DNA from: UTCHB3 sp964625575
Lineage (GTDB): Bacteria > Bacteroidota > Ignavibacteria > Ignavibacteriales > Ignavibacteriaceae
Direction of reading: 5' to 3'
NCBI GenBank assembly: GCA_964625575.1
Contig: CAZVBQ010000004.1
Coordinates: 1 to 64,000, forward strand
DNA: 64,000 bases
Shown: piece after piece, positions 60,722 to 64,000 of the stretch
Position numbering within the stretch: the first letter of the stretch is position 1
Layout of the letters: the number at the start of each line of letters is the position of its first letter
Program-made: the position numbers and the translations under genes
Notes under the pieces: generated by a model
What the model was told of the DNA's origin: nothing
Seen by the model: the letters and a program-made list of their open reading frames with translations, nothing else
Databases searched by the model: none

Positions 60722-62206
60722 CTATTTTTTAGGGGGCCGGTATGATCTGTTAAGAAATGTTGCAAGATGCAACACTTCCATCGGCTTGTTAAACTTTTCG
60801 GTTCCGTGCTTTATCTGACCCATACATCCCGGGTTTGCCATTATCACAACATCCGAGCGGGTTTTATCCAGGTTATCCATTTTACGGGTTAAAAAATGGA
60901 GGGCATCATCATATCTTGATACATTGTATATGCCAGCGCTGCCGCAACACCATGAAGCTTCATCAAGTTCGGTGTAATGAACATTCTTCACGGATCTTAT
61001 TATTTCCCTCGGTTCCTTCGTCACCTTTTGAGTGTGTGCCAGATGACACGCGTCGTGATAAGTGACACTTCCATTAAACTCATAATTTTCAGACATAAAA
61101 CCTGTTTCAGCCAGAAATTCCGAGAGGTCTTTTACTTTGGCGGAGAAGTCTGGTAGTGAGTGGTGAGTAGCGAGTAGCGAGGATCCGTTGCCCGTTGCCC
61201 GTTGCCCGTTGCCCGTGACTTCGTTATTCTGTGACACCGTGACTTCCCCACTCCGGGTCTCCGGGTCTCCGGGTCTCCGGGTCTCTCCCTCTCCGTGACT
61301 CTGTGACTGCCTGACTTCCCCACTCCGGGTCTCCGGGTCTCCGGGTCTTTGGGGCTCCAGCAGGTGCCCGTACTCTTTCATATACGCGCCACAGCCGGCG
61401 GAGTTTGAGATTATGAAGTCAAAATTGTATTTGCTGAACTGATTGTAAGTTTTTTGCGCGAGTTGACGTGCCTTTCTCTGCTCACCGTTGTGGGCGTGAA
61501 GGGAGCCGCAGCATCCCTGATTGCGGGGAATGATCACTTCGCAGCCGTGCTGGAGCAGTACATTCAGAGTATCGGAATGAATATCAGCAAAAGCGACATC
61601 CATTAGGCAACCGACTGGAAGTAAGACCCTGTATCTCACCGGACCGGCTGGAGAATATACCTCTTCCATTACATCACTGCTGAATCTCTTCGATATGGAG
61701 GGCGAAAGCTGGTCGGCTTTATCAAGTCCGGTGCCGAGTATCTTAAAAAATCCGATTGAGTGGAGGAAATGCCGCAGTCCTGAATTCTGATAAAAATAGA
61801 GGAATTTAGCGACAAGCTTTAACAGCGGTTGATTAGCCAGAACAAAATTTAGCCCGAACCTTCTGAATACACGGTTTTTCAGCGGTTCAAGGTTTTTACG
61901 CGATACTTCCTCACGGGCGGCTTCAACTATGGCGCCATATTTTACTCCGGCAGGGCAAGCGGTTTCGCAAGCCTGACAGTCGAGGCAATAGTTAATCTCG
62001 TTAATAAAGGTATCATTGATCTCGAGTTTTCCCTCGGCAACCGACTTTATAAGCCGTATCCTTCCCCTGGGTGATGATGACTCGAGCTTGGTCACATTGT
62101 AGGTTGGACAGGTGGGCAAGCACATGCCGCAGTGCATGCACTGGGTGAGCAAATCGTCTGAAACAAACGCTTTCTTAAGGGTTTCCTGTAAATTCGATTC
62201 GTTCAT
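60722..62206 (-). CDS. glcF: glycolate/lactate oxidase iron-sulfur subunit, GlcF type, with inserted repeat
   Basis: The 494-residue product has two N-terminal ferredoxin clusters (CMHCGMCLPTCPTYNV and CLDCQACETACPAGV) and two CCG domains (NQGCCGSLHAHNG and SWCCGSAGIYNVS). It takes electrons from the GlcD-type flavoprotein coded upstream. Residues ~283-352, between GAYMKEYGHLL and FSAKVKDLSEFL, are foreign to the family: a low-complexity stretch with RPGDPETRSGEV twice, read from a DNA word array. The rest is intact, so the protein may still work with an added loop. No GlcE gene is present. Confidence 0.92.
   Translation of the reverse strand: MNESNLQETLKKAFVSDDLLTQCMHCGMCLPTCPTYNVTKLESSSPRGRIRLIKSVAEGKLEINDTFINEINYCLDCQACETACPAGVKYGAIVEAAREEVSRKNLEPLKNRVFRRFGLNFVLANQPLLKLVAKFLYFYQNSGLRHFLHSIGFFKILGTGLDKADQLSPSISKRFSSDVMEEVYSPAGPVRYRVLLPVGCLMDVAFADIHSDTLNVLLQHGCEVIIPRNQGCCGSLHAHNGEQRKARQLAQKTYNQFSKYNFDFIISNSAGCGAYMKEYGHLLEPQRPGDPETRSGEVRQSQSHGEGETRRPGDPETRSGEVTVSQNNEVTGNGQRATGNGSSLLATHHSLPDFSAKVKDLSEFLAETGFMSENYEFNGSVTYHDACHLAHTQKVTKEPREIIRSVKNVHYTELDEASWCCGSAGIYNVSRYDDALHFLTRKMDNLDKTRSDVVIMANPGCMGQIKHGTEKFNKPMEVLHLATFLNRSYRPPKK
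61151..61359. repeat. word array inside the glcF coding region
   Basis: Words in order are GAGTAGCGAGTAGCGAG, four GTTGCCC, CTGTGAC/CCGTGAC units, and runs of CCGGGTCT. GACTTCCCCACTCCGGGTCT occurs at 61241 and again at 61313, 72 bases (24 codons) apart. The array is about 210 bases, a multiple of three, and free of stops in the coding frame. Confidence 0.9.
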
Positions 62207-62207
62207 T

Positions 62208-63659
62208 TCAATGTGGATGTGAATGAGGGTCCGCGGGAATATCTTCCCTTCTACGCGGCATTGCTCCCTCGCAATGAGGCCTCATTGTTATTATCTTTCC
62301 CGGATTAAGAATATTGTTTTCATCCATTACAGATTTCAATTTTTTCATGAATTCGAGCCCGGTCTCACCGGCGGCTTTCCCGAGAAACTCTTTTTTTGCG
62401 AGTCCCGTGCCATGCTCTCCTGTGATGGTACCGCCAAGTTTGATCGCTTCGTTAAAGATAAAATCAAAAGCACGATGCGCGTTTTCTATCCCCTTGCTGT
62501 CCCTTTCATCTGTGAGACAAGTCGGATGCAGGTTTCCATCACCGGCGTGACCAAAGTTTCCGATGGTTACATCAAATTTGCGGGTTGCTTCCTTCACTTT
62601 TTCGATCATTACAGGGAGTTCGCTACGCGGAACTGTAGCGTCTTCGAGAATTGTGGTAGGCTTAACCCTGGCGAGGGCACTGAAGGCGCTTCTCCTTGCA
62701 GCTTTGAGGGTAAGCGCCTCGCTTTCAGAGGAAGCCACTTTAACAAATGTCGACCTGTTCCGCTTCAGAGCATCGAGCACCCTTGCGGCGTCTTCATCCA
62801 CTTCGGCACCTTTGCCGTCAAGTTCAATTATCAGAATGGCTTCGCTGTTCCGGGGGAGACCGATGCGGGTGTAGTCTTCAACGCAGTTAATTGTTGTATG
62901 ATCCAGAAACTCCATCATCGCGGGCACAACGTGGGCGGCAATGATATCCGAGACAGCCTTGCCGCTGTCGAGCATCGAGTCGAAGTAAGCGGTCATAGTG
63001 ATCGATTTTTGTGGCTTGGGGATCAATCTTAGAAGAATTTTAGTGAACACACCGAGTGTGCCTTCACTTCCGATCATTACGTCACGCAGATTATAACCGG
63101 CAACATCCTTCACATTCTTACCACCCGATCTTAGCAATTCTCCATTCGGAAGTATCGCCTCAACGCCCAGAACGTAGTTCTTTGTGACGCCATATTTCAG
63201 ACCGCGAAGTCCGCCGGCATTCTCAGCGACATTTCCACCGATGGTGCAAATTTTCATGCTTCCCGGATCAGGAGGGTAAAATAAACCGAGCTTCTCAACT
63301 TGGTTCTGGAGTTTTTCAGTTATCACGCCAGGTTCAACCCATGCCGTAAGATTCTCATTGTCGATCTCGAGGATGCGGTCCCACTTGGTCATAACAATTA
63401 CCACTGAATTCTCCACGGGCACCGATCCCCCGCTTAGCCCCGTACCGGAGCCGCGAGGAACAACCGCGAACCGTTCCTGGTTTGCCAGTTCCATTATTTT
63501 CGCGATCTGTTCAGGTGATTCGGGGAAGATGACAGCTTCGGGGAGCTGTCTTAAAAGGGGTGTGCCGTCGTATGAGTATGCTTCACGGTAAACAGGGTCC
63601 GTGAGAAGGTTCTGCCTGCCAACTATCTCTCCTAAAGCGGAGAGAACTGAATCTTTCAT
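62208..63659 (-). CDS. glcD: FAD-linked oxidase, GlcD type (glycolate/D-lactate dehydrogenase)
   Basis: The ATG at 63659 (MKDSVLSALGEIVGRQN) overlaps the stop of the gene upstream by 4 bases and fits the family start, so the longer frame from 63797 is rejected. The ~483-residue product has a PCMH-type FAD domain (VPRGSGTGLSGGSVPVEN, MKICTIGGNVAENAGGLRGL) and the FAD-oxidase C domain (NFGHAGDGNLHPTCL, GEHGTGLAKKEFL, NILNPGKI). It oxidises a 2-hydroxy acid; glycolate and D-lactate are both possible. A 20-residue tail after LNPGKI is extra. Confidence 0.93.
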   Translation of the reverse strand: MKDSVLSALGEIVGRQNLLTDPVYREAYSYDGTPLLRQLPEAVIFPESPEQIAKIMELANQERFAVVPRGSGTGLSGGSVPVENSVVIVMTKWDRILEIDNENLTAWVEPGVITEKLQNQVEKLGLFYPPDPGSMKICTIGGNVAENAGGLRGLKYGVTKNYVLGVEAILPNGELLRSGGKNVKDVAGYNLRDVMIGSEGTLGVFTKILLRLIPKPQKSITMTAYFDSMLDSGKAVSDIIAAHVVPAMMEFLDHTTINCVEDYTRIGLPRNSEAILIIELDGKGAEVDEDAARVLDALKRNRSTFVKVASSESEALTLKAARRSAFSALARVKPTTILEDATVPRSELPVMIEKVKEATRKFDVTIGNFGHAGDGNLHPTCLTDERDSKGIENAHRAFDFIFNEAIKLGGTITGEHGTGLAKKEFLGKAAGETGLEFMKKLKSVMDENNILNPGKIITMRPHCEGAMPRRREDIPADPHSHPH

Positions 63660-63961
63660 CTTACAAATCTTTGTATGACATATTTTACCGCGTAACCGGT
63701 AGCCAAGGCAATGAATAAATAAGTGGCTATAAGCTTTACGCCATCCATCGTGATTATGAATGTCGATTTGTAGCCGCGCCATCCACAGTTTGTACAACGG
63801 TAAACCTTGAACCAGGTACCCGCTTTTACCACAGCTTCGATGACGCTTCTGGTTTTCGATCTGCGAAGTGTGTTGTACTGGTTACATGACGGACATTTTG
63901 AAAACGATGCGTCCCTGCGGAATCCTACTCTTTTCGATTTTAATTTGCGCTTTTGAGCCAT
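63656..63961 (-). CDS. small zinc-ribbon membrane protein
   Basis: The 101-residue product begins with a very basic stretch (MAQKRKLKSKRVGFRRD), then CPSC and CTNC (KCPSCNQYNTL and YRCTNCGWRGYKS), a four-Cys zinc ribbon, and a C-terminal membrane helix (KLIATYLFIALATGYAVKYV). No named family is recognised. Translational coupling to the GlcD-type gene (4-base overlap) suggests the same operon; its start lies 39 bases from the window edge. Confidence 0.7.
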   Translation of the reverse strand: MAQKRKLKSKRVGFRRDASFSKCPSCNQYNTLRRSKTRSVIEAVVKAGTWFKVYRCTNCGWRGYKSTFIITMDGVKLIATYLFIALATGYAVKYVIQRFVR

Positions 63962-64000
63962 TTATTTTATTGCCAGTATCTTTCGGTAAAGTTTTTGATC

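Overview
The window is one scaffold of a draft or metagenome-type assembly, with two runs of exactly 100 N at 31089-31188 and 42751-42850. Gene content points to the Bacteroidota/Ignavibacteriota side of the FCB group, most like Ignavibacteria. The signs are a type IX secretion sorting tail containing YPNPFNPSTTIKF, an S46 dipeptidyl-peptidase, and an Alternative Complex III operon joined to an A2-type cytochrome oxidase. The lineage is inferred; no rRNA or tRNA gene was seen.

Layout. 0-4.8 kb (minus): a TetR regulator cut by the left edge, an S46 peptidase, ilvE, and two small membrane proteins (TM2, DUF2752). 4.9-6.0 kb (plus): a SPOR-domain protein. 6.2-12.1 kb (minus): a tripartite export operon (TolC, HlyD/MacA-type adaptor, ABC ATPase, two permeases). 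12.2-27.8 kb (minus): a long co-directional block holding a CCA-adding enzyme, a membrane HELAH protein, murA, a Ser/Thr kinase with an external beta-propeller and its PP2C phosphatase, a propeller lipoprotein, a 927-aa peptidase/propeller/barrel protein, PTS enzyme I and HPr without any sugar permease, a polyprenyl synthase and type 2 IPP isomerase.

28-45.5 kb is an accessory stretch built as separate cassettes: an AAA/PD-(D/E)XK protein; a secreted M23 peptidase with InlB-type repeats, broken by an assembly gap; a type I restriction-modification operon (hsdM, a short RhuM-like gene, hsdS, and hsdR carrying a 1-base frameshift); an arsenic operon (arsR, a 29-codon ORF, thioredoxin-like gene, ArsP-type permease, ACR3 pump, arsM); and an FGE-like lipobox-free secreted protein. 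Degenerate tandem 'word' arrays (short units such as CCGGGTCT, GTTGCCC, CATTTAA, ATCCGCGT) sit at the seams between most of these cassettes. A related array lies in frame inside the glycolate oxidase Fe-S subunit gene at 61.15-61.36 kb.

45.6-60.5 kb (minus) is the respiratory operon: actA, a small protein, actB, actC, a fused actD-actE, actF, a further cytochrome c, SCO, coxA, coxC, coxD-like, coxB, heme O synthase and a membrane cytochrome c. Together they would pass electrons from quinol through ACIII and c-type cytochromes to oxygen. 60.7-64 kb (minus): a zinc-ribbon protein, glcD-type and glcF-type oxidase subunits.

The strongest leads are the word arrays and their relation to cassette boundaries, two matched perfect palindromes inside the short RhuM gene, twin ArsR operators bracketing arsR, and the ActD-ActE fusion.
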